A DNA stretch of 64,000 bases from Christensenellaceae bacterium (GTDB taxonomy: Bacteria > Bacillota > Clostridia > Christensenellales > Christensenellaceae): contig AP025580.1 in the NCBI GenBank assembly GCA_022846035.1, positions 2,666,001-2,730,000 on the forward strand, given 5' to 3'. The position numbers and the translations under genes were made by a program. Each line of letters begins with the position of its first letter. The stretch's first letter is position 1. Under the pieces are notes generated by a model that ran no database searches, was not told the DNA's origin, and saw nothing but the letters and a program-made list of their open reading frames with translations. Positions 19,212 to 27,199 of the stretch are shown here, in pieces.

Positions 19212-19249
19212 AAATAAAAAATCCCCGCCTTATCTGCGGGGAAGTTTTA
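19212..19249. terminator. Bidirectional terminator
   Basis: A CCCCGC/GCGGGG stem with a seven-base loop. The better T-run is on the minus strand (ATTTTTTATTT), ending the 44-residue gene; the plus strand has AAGTTTTA after the stem. Confidence 0.7.
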
Positions 19250-19257
19250 TCGTTTCA

Positions 19258-19392
19258 TCAGCGGTCATATCCGTACTTGAAAACTTTGTTGTCTTTTACC
19301 ATCACAGCTTTTTGGACATTTTTGCTGGCTATCAGCCGATTAAACTCCTTGTCTGTGATGACTTTCGAGACTTTTTTATCTTTCATGTTCAT
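19258..19392 (-). CDS. Unrecognised 44-residue basic protein
   Basis: A short frame begins MNMKDKKVSKVITDKEFN and ends KVFKYGYDR. AAAGGAG lies four bases before the first ATG and ten before a second ATG two codons later, so initiation could use either. The peptide is lysine-rich with no membrane segment. The middle has the hydrophobic spacing of a small alpha/beta unit (RLIASKNVQKAVMVKDNKVF). It is followed by a proper terminator, which together with the binding site argues for a real gene. I recognise no family. Confidence 0.6.
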   Translation of the reverse strand: MNMKDKKVSKVITDKEFNRLIASKNVQKAVMVKDNKVFKYGYDR

Positions 19393-19564
19393 CACACTCC
19401 TTTACTTTTTACCTATCCATTTATAAACCATTTTTTTCCATTTTAAACAGATCAAACTTGCAAAAACCGCGCGCGGCTTTATACTATAAGCTTTCCGCCA
19501 TGGGCTATACCCACCTGAATGACCTTGACGGCGGCATTTTTAACCGGCCGTACCGGCTCGTCCG

Positions 19565-20626
19565 CTAAAGACGCGCGGCGATAAGAACCTGACCGCCGAT
19601 ATATTCCATTTCCTGCGCGCAATACCTCTGGTCGCAGGGCACTGCCAGCATATGCGCCGCAATGTTCCCGCAAAAGGCGCACATATCCCGCGCGATTTCC
19701 TTTTGCGGCCAGATGACCGGACAATAGATACCGTTTTGCGCAAGATACTGCTGCGCCGTTTTCTGGTTTCTTACGGTCACCGGAAAAAACAAAGGCCCTT
19801 CCTTTACCTCCGGCAGCAATGCATACTCCCGCAGCATTTCAAACAGAATTTCCGCATTACTTTTCCGCCGCGTTTCCACCTTTCCCCAATCGATTTTCTT
19901 AAGCAGCCGCACGGATTCTTCGCTCATGCCGATCATCCGGTTGTCCGTGCCCAGGCCCTCTTCCGCTTCCTGAAACAAACGGATAAATTCCCGCTTCGTT
20001 CTTTCCTTTCCGCTTCTGAGATAATCGCTTTTAAGGTCCATCGCCCGTTTTTTGGTATCCCTGTATACGCCGTCGTATGCGTCAAAGACCGGAACAAGCG
20101 GTTTTTTCCCTAAAAGCGCGCCGCCGTCCGGAAGCGACGCCCATTTACGTACGCTGAACAGCATATAATCTGCCGAAAAGCCCGCGTCCATCGCTTGTCG
20201 CAAGCTGTGTGTACGGTCGTCTATCGTGACCAGATTACGCAGCTGCCGTTTTTTATCCGTAAAATAATTCTTTCTGTCCTCATGGCTTCGTTCCGTTGCG
20301 ATTCCGAAATAGTCCATATACAAAACGATGTCTCCGTCTGTAAGGCGGCCATCCAAAAAACCATAATCCGCTGTAAAATTCCGTGTTAGCGGATAATAAA
20401 CGGCCTTGATCCCGTTTTGTTCAAACGGATAGATCATAGACATACAGCTAAGCGCGGGAACAAAAACCCTTGTATGCACAGGCGAAAGCTTTTTTGCCAG
20501 CATACGCAGCGCGTCCCTCCCCGAACGAAACAAACAGGCACCGTCCCAAAGACGGTTTTCGCCTGTTTCCCGCATAATCTCCCGATTCGCCCGCGTATCA
20601 ATATCGCTTCCAAATTCTATATGCAA
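19565..20626 (-). CDS. DegT/DnrJ/EryC1-like PLP-dependent protein (divergent)
   Basis: The 353-residue protein starts at TTG with GGGAG six bases upstream. The pattern follows sugar aminotransferases of the DegT family: FRSGRDALRMLAKKL at about 33-47 for cofactor phosphate binding, VTIDDRTHSLRQ in the position of the PLP aspartate, and DYMLFSVRKWASLPDGGALL with the candidate Schiff-base lysine near 165. The C-terminal part has FPVTVRNQKTAQQYLAQNGIYCPVIWP, the usual substrate-side domain. It is shorter and more divergent than typical members. It follows the GT2 gene by 14 bases, which suggests a joint role in making or attaching a modified sugar to a lipid or envelope polymer. Confidence 0.75.
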   Translation of the reverse strand: MHIEFGSDIDTRANREIMRETGENRLWDGACLFRSGRDALRMLAKKLSPVHTRVFVPALSCMSMIYPFEQNGIKAVYYPLTRNFTADYGFLDGRLTDGDIVLYMDYFGIATERSHEDRKNYFTDKKRQLRNLVTIDDRTHSLRQAMDAGFSADYMLFSVRKWASLPDGGALLGKKPLVPVFDAYDGVYRDTKKRAMDLKSDYLRSGKERTKREFIRLFQEAEEGLGTDNRMIGMSEESVRLLKKIDWGKVETRRKSNAEILFEMLREYALLPEVKEGPLFFPVTVRNQKTAQQYLAQNGIYCPVIWPQKEIARDMCAFCGNIAAHMLAVPCDQRYCAQEMEYIGGQVLIAARL

Positions 20627-20640
20627 AATAAGCTCCCAAA

Positions 20641-21573
20641 TTATTCTTTATCCGCAACGTCCGTCTCGTCGATGATGAATACCGGACGTTTTCGTGCCGC
20701 GTCAAACGTGCGCCATAAATATTCGCCAAGGATACCCATGGCGGTCATCACAATCCCCAGAACGAGCACAAGCAGGAAAGCAAGCACAATATGCGGCTGC
20801 ACTACATTGCCCATGAGCGCGAGCACCGCAAGCACCACGCCCCATACCGCCGCCGCGGCAAAGCTAACTCCGCCCACGGCAAGGATACAGCGAATCGGAA
20901 AATAGGAAAACCCCAGCAGAGAATCCATTGTCATCTTGACTTTTTTGGAAAATGTCCAGCCAGATTTTCCGATTTCGCGTTTTTTGCGTACATAATAGAC
21001 GTTGGCCGACGAAAAGCCGCTCCACAATATAAGCTCTGTGACAGGCGCATTATTTTCGTTCATATTTACGATCAGGTCAATGATCTGGCGGTCGATCAAA
21101 AAAGAATCCAATCCGCCCTCAGGCATGTTTTTGAGCGCAAACCTGCGCACTGTATTGGTATAAAGGGAAGAAAGCGTCTTTTGTCCGGCAGGATCTTCGC
21201 GGTCCGCGCGAACGGCCAGCACGACCTTATTTCCCTCTTCGTATTTTTCAAACATCTCAACGATCATTTCCGACGGTTCCTGCAGATCCGCGGCTTTGCG
21301 CACCGCGCAATCTCCGCTGCATACGGAAAGGCCGGCCAGCAGCGCCGCATGCTCTCCGAAATTCCTCGCAAGCTTCACCGTTTTGATTTTTTCGTCGGCC
21401 CGTTTTAACTCCTGCATTACCGCAAACGAATTGTCCTTTGAACCGTCGTCTACAAAAATGATTTCATAATCGCACGGAAGCGATGACAGCGCCTTTTCCT
21501 TAAGGTCGTTATAAAGCGGCCGGAGATTTTGTTCATTATAATAAACCGGTATGATAATTGATAACTTTTTCAT
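20641..21573 (-). CDS. GT2 family glycosyltransferase with C-terminal membrane helices
   Basis: The protein has about 310 residues starting MKKLSIIIPVYYNEQNLRPL, the nucleotide-sugar binding start of GT-A enzymes. FVDDGSKDNSF supplies the first acidic motif. In place of the usual D-x-D-L-Q-D the sequence reads VRKAADLQEPSEMI, typical of the ArnC/DPM1/GtrB group. Two hydrophobic helices near residues 215-295 anchor it in the membrane. Such enzymes move a sugar onto undecaprenyl phosphate. Pairing with the DegT-like gene downstream supports an envelope-glycan role. The ATG at 21573 is supported by family alignment; the GAGGGG upstream is rather distant. Confidence 0.85.
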   Translation of the reverse strand: MKKLSIIIPVYYNEQNLRPLYNDLKEKALSSLPCDYEIIFVDDGSKDNSFAVMQELKRADEKIKTVKLARNFGEHAALLAGLSVCSGDCAVRKAADLQEPSEMIVEMFEKYEEGNKVVLAVRADREDPAGQKTLSSLYTNTVRRFALKNMPEGGLDSFLIDRQIIDLIVNMNENNAPVTELILWSGFSSANVYYVRKKREIGKSGWTFSKKVKMTMDSLLGFSYFPIRCILAVGGVSFAAAAVWGVVLAVLALMGNVVQPHIVLAFLLVLVLGIVMTAMGILGEYLWRTFDAARKRPVFIIDETDVADKE

Positions 21574-21675
21574 AAATGACCCGTTTTCCCCTCTTGAGAA
21601 CGCTGCTTTTATTGTATCACAGTAAAATTTCATTTTAAAGGCGGCTTACTGTTAACATTAAATGAACATTTCCCG

Positions 21676-21684
21676 TGTTATAAT
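21676..21684 (+). promoter_or_regulatory. Extended -10 promoter of the pentapeptide-repeat gene
   Basis: TGT-TATAAT at 21676-21684, about 30 bases before the chosen ATG. No good -35 at the normal distance. Confidence 0.5.
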
Positions 21685-21715
21685 GAAAAAAAAGGCGATG
21701 ATTGGAGACAAGCAG

Positions 21716-22360
21716 ATGAAAATTTTGAAGCCCGAATTTCCGGAACCCCTACAAAAGCTCGTATTGACCGAGGATTATTTGGACGAGGCCCGCCTCAAGG
21801 AGCGCGACGTCGAACATAAACAAATCGGCAATACCTCTTTTCAGGAAGTCGACCTCTCGCGGCAATGTTTTCGGAATACGGTCTTTGAAAACTGCAAATT
21901 CATCGACTGTGATTTCCGCAAAACAGAGTTTGTCGACGTGCGTTTCTCTTTGTGCGACTTTTCCAACAGTAATCTGGAAAACGTCTACTTTAACCGCTGC
22001 GAAATGGTTTCTTCTAAAGGAGTGGGCATGAATTGCTTGCGCGCTTTTTTCAAGAATTTTTTCGCTGCCGACTGTAATTTCGGTTATACCAACTTTACAT
22101 CTGCCAAACTGCAAAACAACAGTTTTTTAAGATGCGATTTCTCCAATGCCGAATTCGGCGAATGTCGTTTTAAGGACCTCGTTTTTGACGCATCCGTTTT
22201 TCTGCGCGCGGTATTTTTTAAAACACCCCTGAAAAAGATCGATATGACGACGTGCGATATTGCCGGTATTACGGTAACGCCCGAGGACCTTTCCGGCATG
22301 ACCGTAACTGCCGCGCAGGCGGCCGAGCTTGCAAAGCTTATGGGGCTTGTCGTCGTGTAA
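21716..22360 (+). CDS. Pentapeptide-repeat protein
   Basis: The protein has about 214 residues starting MKILKPEFPEPLQKL, with GGAG eight bases upstream. Repeats of the A(D/N)LXX type with Phe/Leu at the centre run through SFQEVDLSRQCFRNTVFENC, KFIDCDFRKTEFVDVRFSLC and DFSNSNLENVYFNRC, then after an insertion CNFGYTNFTSAKLQNNSFLRC and CDFSNAEFGECRF. This predicts a right-handed quadrilateral beta-helix. Relatives include Qnr/McbG-like DNA mimics that protect gyrase, but also many proteins of unknown role. The many cysteines are typical of the solenoid. Its last 23 bases overlap the 3' end of the convergent aminotransferase gene. Confidence 0.85.
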   Translation: MKILKPEFPEPLQKLVLTEDYLDEARLKERDVEHKQIGNTSFQEVDLSRQCFRNTVFENCKFIDCDFRKTEFVDVRFSLCDFSNSNLENVYFNRCEMVSSKGVGMNCLRAFFKNFFAADCNFGYTNFTSAKLQNNSFLRCDFSNAEFGECRFKDLVFDASVFLRAVFFKTPLKKIDMTTCDIAGITVTPEDLSGMTVTAAQAAELAKLMGLVVV

Positions 22361-23537
22361 ACGGCATTAACGCCCTCTCCAGCCTTTTGAGCGCGGCTTC
22401 AATCACGCTTTTAGGGCACGCGAGGTTAAGACGCTCAAAGCCCTGTCCCGCCTGGCCGAAAATATAGCCTTCATCGAAAAACAGCTGCGCATCCTGCACC
22501 ATCAGGCGCTCCAGCTCGAAATGTGGAATTTCGTATCGCCGCAGATCAAGCCATTGCAGATACGTGCCCTCCAGCCGTGTAATCCTGATCTTCGGCAAAC
22601 GCTCCTTTAAAAACGCTTCTACTAAGCGCCGGTTTTCGTCGATCACATGGATCAGTTCGTCAAGCCACGCCCCGCACTGCGTATATGCGATACGGCACGC
22701 TTCGTAACCGAGGGCGTTGAGTTCGAATATGCCTGTCGCCAGCTTGGTCTTTTCAAATTTTTCGCGCATCCCTTTGTTTTTGATGATAATATTGGAAGTC
22801 TGCATGCCCGCCAAGTTAAACGTCTTGCTGGGTGCGGTGCAGGTCACGGAAAAATCGGCGAATGATTTCTTAACTTGCGTAAACACGGTATGCCGGTAGC
22901 CGGGCATGATCAGGTCGTGATGTATTTCGTCCGCCACCACCACCGCGCCGTACTTTTCGCACAGCTCGCCCACGCGCAAGAGCTCTTCTTTTTTCCACAC
23001 GCGTCCTACGGGGTTATGCGGGCTGCACAAAATGAGCATCTTGTTGTCCGGATCGGCCAGCTTTTTTTCCAGATCGTCAAAATCGATCTCATATCCCCCG
23101 TCCGTTTCCCTGAGCGCATTTTCCTGCAAACTGCGGCCTGTATGCTTCACCACCATGTAAAACGGATAATATACAGGGGTCATGATGATTACCCCGTCGC
23201 CCGGATTCGTGAGCGCGCTCACCGCGATCCCCAGCGACGCGACCACTCCTGGCGCGGGAACGATCCATTCTTTTTGGACATCCCAGCCGTGCCTCTTTCT
23301 CATCCAAAGCATAACCGCGTCAAAATATGCGTCCGTCGCCTGCGTATAGCCGAGCGTTTCCTTGCCGATATACTCCTTAAGTCCATGGACGATTTCCGGC
23401 GCGGTCACAAATTCCATATCCGCCACCGACAGGGGAACAATCCCCTTTTGCACGTCCGGATTCTTTTGCTTCATTTCTTCCCACTTTACGGAATGACCGT
23501 TATCCCGCAAAACGCATGTCGTAAAATCGTACTTCAT
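22338..23537 (-). CDS. patB: MalY/PatB-type aminotransferase / cystathionine beta-lyase
   Basis: The 399-residue fold type I PLP enzyme has the MalY/PatB signatures: an N-terminal WEEMKQKNPDVQ...VPLSVADMEF, SPHNPVGRVW, VVADEIHHDLIMPG, and the PLP lysine in TAPSKTFNLAGMQ at about residue 236. Characterised members cleave cystathionine or other cysteine S-conjugates to homocysteine or thiols, pyruvate and ammonia; MalY also acts as a regulator in E. coli. Aminotransferase activity is possible. The gene lies 19 bases after the membrane-anchored hydrolase gene, probably in one transcript. Confidence 0.88.
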   Translation of the reverse strand: MKYDFTTCVLRDNGHSVKWEEMKQKNPDVQKGIVPLSVADMEFVTAPEIVHGLKEYIGKETLGYTQATDAYFDAVMLWMRKRHGWDVQKEWIVPAPGVVASLGIAVSALTNPGDGVIIMTPVYYPFYMVVKHTGRSLQENALRETDGGYEIDFDDLEKKLADPDNKMLILCSPHNPVGRVWKKEELLRVGELCEKYGAVVVADEIHHDLIMPGYRHTVFTQVKKSFADFSVTCTAPSKTFNLAGMQTSNIIIKNKGMREKFEKTKLATGIFELNALGYEACRIAYTQCGAWLDELIHVIDENRRLVEAFLKERLPKIRITRLEGTYLQWLDLRRYEIPHFELERLMVQDAQLFFDEGYIFGQAGQGFERLNLACPKSVIEAALKRLERALMPFTRRQAP

Positions 23538-23556
23538 CTCTTCCCTGTCTCTTTCC

Positions 23557-24282
23557 TTATCTGTCGCTTATCCATTTTATAATCTGCTCGGCCGCTTCTT
23601 TCTGCTGCTGCGCAGGGCTGATCGACGCCTGCCCGTCGCCGCTCTGGTATCCGTAACTGCCAAATCCCGAATGGTTGCCGCTTTCTATCCGGTAAGAAAC
23701 GGTATCCGCCGGAAATTTTGGTTCCGCCGCCGCGTATTTGTCCCAGGCAAGCACCTGATCGTTTCCGGCTGTAATATCAAGCGCCCTCTTGCCGCTTTTG
23801 GAAAGGTCTGAATTGGGATACGACGCTAAAAACACGATGTCCTTAACCCTATCGTCATTCTTCGCATATTCCGCCGCCATCACTCCGCCCAGCGAATGTC
23901 CGCCGACCGTCCAGTTCTCAATATCCGGATAAGCGTCGAGCACGTCTTTCGCGCCGTTTACGTTAAATACCGCGAGGTCAAACGGCATTTTGACAATCAC
24001 GCAAAGCACGCCCTGTTCTGCAATGTCGCGGGCAAACATCGCGTATGCATCGGCGTCCACCTTGCCGCCCGGATAAAAAACAAAACCGTTTTTCGGAGGA
24101 GTATCCGGCATAAAGGCAATCGTTTTTGTATCCTCCGTTACAGAAACGCCGTTTCCCGTCTGCATTGCCTGTTTCGCTTCGATGGACGCGGCATAGTTCC
24201 CCGTGCACAAATAAATAAGTATCGTGCCTATCACTGCCGCAACCACGATCAGTATAACAATTTTTGTCCGTCTTTTTTTCAT
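23557..24282 (-). CDS. Membrane-anchored alpha/beta hydrolase (hydrolase_5-like)
   Basis: This 241-residue protein starts behind AGAGGAAACGT. The N-terminus MKKRRTKIVILIVVAAVIG is a signal anchor, so the enzyme faces outside. The catalytic part contains VFYPGGKVDADAYA, the nucleophile motif VGGHSLGGVMAAEYA, and a C-terminal ESGNHSGFG with the catalytic histidine; the acid is probably in DITAGNDQVL. This matches the alpha/beta-hydrolase 5 family found widely in Firmicutes. The substrate is unknown. It is the first gene of a short unit with the MalY/PatB enzyme. Confidence 0.82.
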   Translation of the reverse strand: MKKRRTKIVILIVVAAVIGTILIYLCTGNYAASIEAKQAMQTGNGVSVTEDTKTIAFMPDTPPKNGFVFYPGGKVDADAYAMFARDIAEQGVLCVIVKMPFDLAVFNVNGAKDVLDAYPDIENWTVGGHSLGGVMAAEYAKNDDRVKDIVFLASYPNSDLSKSGKRALDITAGNDQVLAWDKYAAAEPKFPADTVSYRIESGNHSGFGSYGYQSGDGQASISPAQQQKEAAEQIIKWISDR

Positions 24283-24408
24283 ACGTTTCCTCTTCTTCTC
24301 ATTCCTTTATTGTAGTGCACGGCCGCGCTTTCGTAAATATGACAATACCATTTTTCGTGCTCTCCCAAACAAATTTTGGCGCTTATTTCCTCAAATGTGG
24401 TTTCAAGT

Positions 24409-24437
24409 TTGCATTTTTACTGTTATATTTATATAGT
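24409..24437 (+). promoter_or_regulatory. Promoter of the antiporter gene
   Basis: TTGCAT (24409-24414), a 17-base spacer and TATAGT (24432-24437), about 30 bases before the start codon. Confidence 0.55.
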
Positions 24438-24465
24438 AGAATATTTTTAATGGAAGGAGAAGCCT

Positions 24466-25881
24466 ATGATCCCGATGTTGATACTTGCCGCAATCGTTCT
24501 CCTTTTGTGCGTTTTTTCAAGCAAGCTCCTATACCGCTTCGGTATACCCGCCTTGCTTATTTTTTTGGTACTGGGAATGCTTTTCGGTTCGGATGGAATC
24601 GCCGGTATTCAGTTCGACAATTATTCGCTCGTAGAAACCGTGAGCTCGTTCTGCCTGATTTTTATCATGTTTTACGGCGGGTTCGGTACCAATTGGAAAA
24701 CTGCCAAGCCGGTCATCGCGCCGTCCATTTGGCTGGCTACGGCGGGCGTTGTGATAACGGCCCTGCTGGTGGGCTGGTTTAGCTGGATCGTGCTTAAGAC
24801 GACTCTTTTGGAGGGCATGCTTGTCGGCGCGGTCGTTGCCTCGACGGACGCGGCATCCGTATTTTCCATCCTGCGGTCGCGCAAGCTGAATTTAAAAGGC
24901 GGCCTTGCGTCCATGCTGGAGGTGGAAAGCGGCTCTAACGACCCCATCGCCTATATGCTCACCATCGCCGTGCTGACGATGATGTCTACAAACGCCGAAA
25001 CCTCGATTGTGTCCATGGTCGCTATGCAGCTTATTTTTGGCGCAGGCGTTGGTTTTGCGCTCGCGTTTCTCTCCATCTTTATTCTAAAACGCATCAATTT
25101 TGAGATTGAGGGCCTGTATACGATTTATGTCGTCGCCATTGTTGTACTGGGCTATGCCCTGTGCCAGCAGATCGGCGGCAACGGCTATCTGTGTGTGTAT
25201 ATTATGGGTATTATGCTCGGAAACACCAAGATCAAATACAAACGGACGCTGGTGCATTTTTTCGACGGGCTGTCATGGATCATGCAGATGATCCTGTTCT
25301 TCATGCTCGGCCTGCTGTCCTTTCCGTCGCAGATACCGGCGATCATCGTGCCCGCCGTGCTTATTTCCCTGTTTCTCATCTTCGTGGCCCGGCCCGCGGC
25401 CGTGTTCGGCATCTTAAGCTGGTTTAAGTTCCCGACCAAGGAAAAACTATTCGTTTCGTGGGTAGGTATGCGCGGCGCGGCCTCCATCGTGTTCGCGATC
25501 TTTGCCCTCACCTTTGGCGTGGGTATCAAAAACGACGTTTTCCATATCGTCTTTTTTGTCGCGCTCTTCTCCGTTGCCGTGCAGGGAACTTTGACGCCCT
25601 TTCTCGCCAAAAAGCTTAAGCTGGTGGAAAAAGACAATTCGGTATTCAAAACCTTTACCGACTATCAGGACGAAGCGGAGATGCACCTTATCGAGGTAAC
25701 GCTCGATACACGGAACCCGTGGAATGGACGTACGCTCAATGAAGCGAATATTCCTGAAGGAATCCTCGTGGTAATGATCAAACGCAAGCGCAGAAATATC
25801 GTGCCCAACGGCGCAACCGTACTGAAAACAGGCGACGTACTCGTTTTAAGCGGTGAAAACTTTGATGGGATTCCACTGTAG
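24466..25881 (+). CDS. CPA1-type cation/proton antiporter with RCK_C domain (NhaP2/CvrA-like)
   Basis: The 471-residue protein has about twelve membrane helices with the CPA1 core: GIPALLIFLVLGMLFGSDG, VVASTDAASVFSILRSR, and ESGSNDPIAYMLTI with the ND pair that binds cation. GMRGAASIVFAIFAL is the conserved helix with arginine. The C-terminal region from about 395 is a TrkA-C domain (IPEGILVVMIKRKRRNIVPNG). NhaP2-type relatives exchange K+ or Na+ for protons at the membrane and help pH and volume control. GGAG precedes the ATG. The protein seems complete, but the C-terminal domain is short compared with E. coli NhaP2. Confidence 0.9.
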   Translation: MIPMLILAAIVLLLCVFSSKLLYRFGIPALLIFLVLGMLFGSDGIAGIQFDNYSLVETVSSFCLIFIMFYGGFGTNWKTAKPVIAPSIWLATAGVVITALLVGWFSWIVLKTTLLEGMLVGAVVASTDAASVFSILRSRKLNLKGGLASMLEVESGSNDPIAYMLTIAVLTMMSTNAETSIVSMVAMQLIFGAGVGFALAFLSIFILKRINFEIEGLYTIYVVAIVVLGYALCQQIGGNGYLCVYIMGIMLGNTKIKYKRTLVHFFDGLSWIMQMILFFMLGLLSFPSQIPAIIVPAVLISLFLIFVARPAAVFGILSWFKFPTKEKLFVSWVGMRGAASIVFAIFALTFGVGIKNDVFHIVFFVALFSVAVQGTLTPFLAKKLKLVEKDNSVFKTFTDYQDEAEMHLIEVTLDTRNPWNGRTLNEANIPEGILVVMIKRKRRNIVPNGATVLKTGDVLVLSGENFDGIPL

Positions 25882-25945
25882 ATTTTTTCGTATATATAGT
25901 ATATTATTAAAGATGTATGGAAATTTTAATTTTAGGAGATAGCAT

Positions 25946-27178
25946 ATGTTTAAGGTTAACCAGAATTTTGCGCGACTTCAGGGAAGTTATTTGTTTTCCG
26001 AAATCGCGCACCGCGTAGCCGAATATACGAAAGAGAACCCCGACGCCGATATTATCCGCCTGGGAATCGGCGACGTGACGCGGCCTTTAGCGCCGGCTGT
26101 ATTACAGGCGATCGACGCGGCCACGCAAGAGATGGCGGACGCAAAAACATTTATGGGTTACGGTCCGGAGCAGGGTTATGAGTTCCTGCGGGCGGCGATC
26201 CGGCAGGGTGATTACGCGTCCCGTGGAATCGACATCGGCCTGGACGAGATCTTTGTGTCGGACGGAAGCAAGTGTGATACCGGTAACTTCCAGGAGCTGC
26301 TTTCCCCTGACGCGCGCGTCGGCGTTACCGATCCGGTTTACCCCGTTTACGTGGACACCAACGTCATGGCGGGACGCTCGGGCGAGTTTGATACGGCGGC
26401 ATCTAAATTCAGCAACATTACCTATATCCCCACAACGGCAGACAATAATTTCGTTCCCGCGCTGCCCGAGGGCAGGGTGGACGTGATGTATCTTTGTTCC
26501 CCTAACAATCCGACGGGAACGGCTCTTACCAAAGACCAGCTTAAAGTATGGGTCGACTGGGCCAATAAAACAGGATCGCTCATCCTGTTTGACGGCGCAT
26601 ACGAACGTTTCATTACGGATAAGGACGTGCCGCACAGCATTTACGAAATCGAAGGCGCGAAGACATGCGCCGTTGAATTCCGCAGTTTCTCCAAAACGGC
26701 AGGGTTTACCGGTACGCGCTGCGCATACACCATCGTTCCCAAAGAGCTCTACGGCGAAGATGAGAACGGCGAAAAGGTCAGCCTGAACGCGATGTGGCTG
26801 CGCCGGCACACAACGAAGTTCAACGGCGTTTCGTACATTGTCCAGCGCGGCGCCGCAGCAATTTATACGGCGGACGGTAAAAATCAAATTGAAGATACGA
26901 TCAAAGGTTACCTTGAAAACGCGGCAATCATCAAGCACGGGCTGGCGCAGATCGGCATTACCTCTTACGGCGGCGTCAATTCACCGTATGTATGGCTCAA
27001 AACGCCAGACGGCATGACCAGCTGGGAGTTCTTTGACAAACTGCTCAAGGAAGCAAACGTGGTTGGTACGCCGGGAAGCGGTTTTGGTAGCGCAGGCGAG
27101 GGGTATTTCCGCCTCACAGCTTTCAATACAAAAGAAAACACAGAAAAAGCGATCCAAAGGCTCGCGAATCTAAAATAA
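25946..27178 (+). CDS. dapL: LL-diaminopimelate aminotransferase
   Basis: The 410-residue class I aminotransferase has the DapL N-terminus NQNFARLQGSYLFSEIAHRV and the conserved IRLGIGDVTRPLAP. MGYGPEQGYEFLRAAI, CSPNNPTGTAL and the PLP lysine in FRSFSKTAGFTGTRCAY (about residue 246) follow. It converts tetrahydrodipicolinate directly to LL-diaminopimelate with glutamate as amino donor. This bypasses the succinylase and acetylase routes to meso-DAP and lysine and is common in anaerobes. TTTTAGGAG precedes the ATG. A glycosyltransferase follows after 21 bases and may be co-transcribed. Confidence 0.96.
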   Translation: MFKVNQNFARLQGSYLFSEIAHRVAEYTKENPDADIIRLGIGDVTRPLAPAVLQAIDAATQEMADAKTFMGYGPEQGYEFLRAAIRQGDYASRGIDIGLDEIFVSDGSKCDTGNFQELLSPDARVGVTDPVYPVYVDTNVMAGRSGEFDTAASKFSNITYIPTTADNNFVPALPEGRVDVMYLCSPNNPTGTALTKDQLKVWVDWANKTGSLILFDGAYERFITDKDVPHSIYEIEGAKTCAVEFRSFSKTAGFTGTRCAYTIVPKELYGEDENGEKVSLNAMWLRRHTTKFNGVSYIVQRGAAAIYTADGKNQIEDTIKGYLENAAIIKHGLAQIGITSYGGVNSPYVWLKTPDGMTSWEFFDKLLKEANVVGTPGSGFGSAGEGYFRLTAFNTKENTEKAIQRLANLK

Positions 27179-27199
27179 TCTTGGAATGAGGTAAAAATC

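Noticed and set aside
19468-19477. CCGCGCGCGG palindrome with T-run as terminator of the DegT-like gene
   Set aside because: The perfect palindrome leaves no room for a normal loop; only a weak CCG/CGG stem is possible.
19500-19568. 22-codon frame MGYTHLNDLDGG... on the plus strand
   Set aside because: It has no ribosome binding site and reads into the end of the DegT-like gene; too short to support.
26102-26938. 278-codon frame antisense to dapL
   Set aside because: Fully inside a certain gene; composition of a shadow frame.
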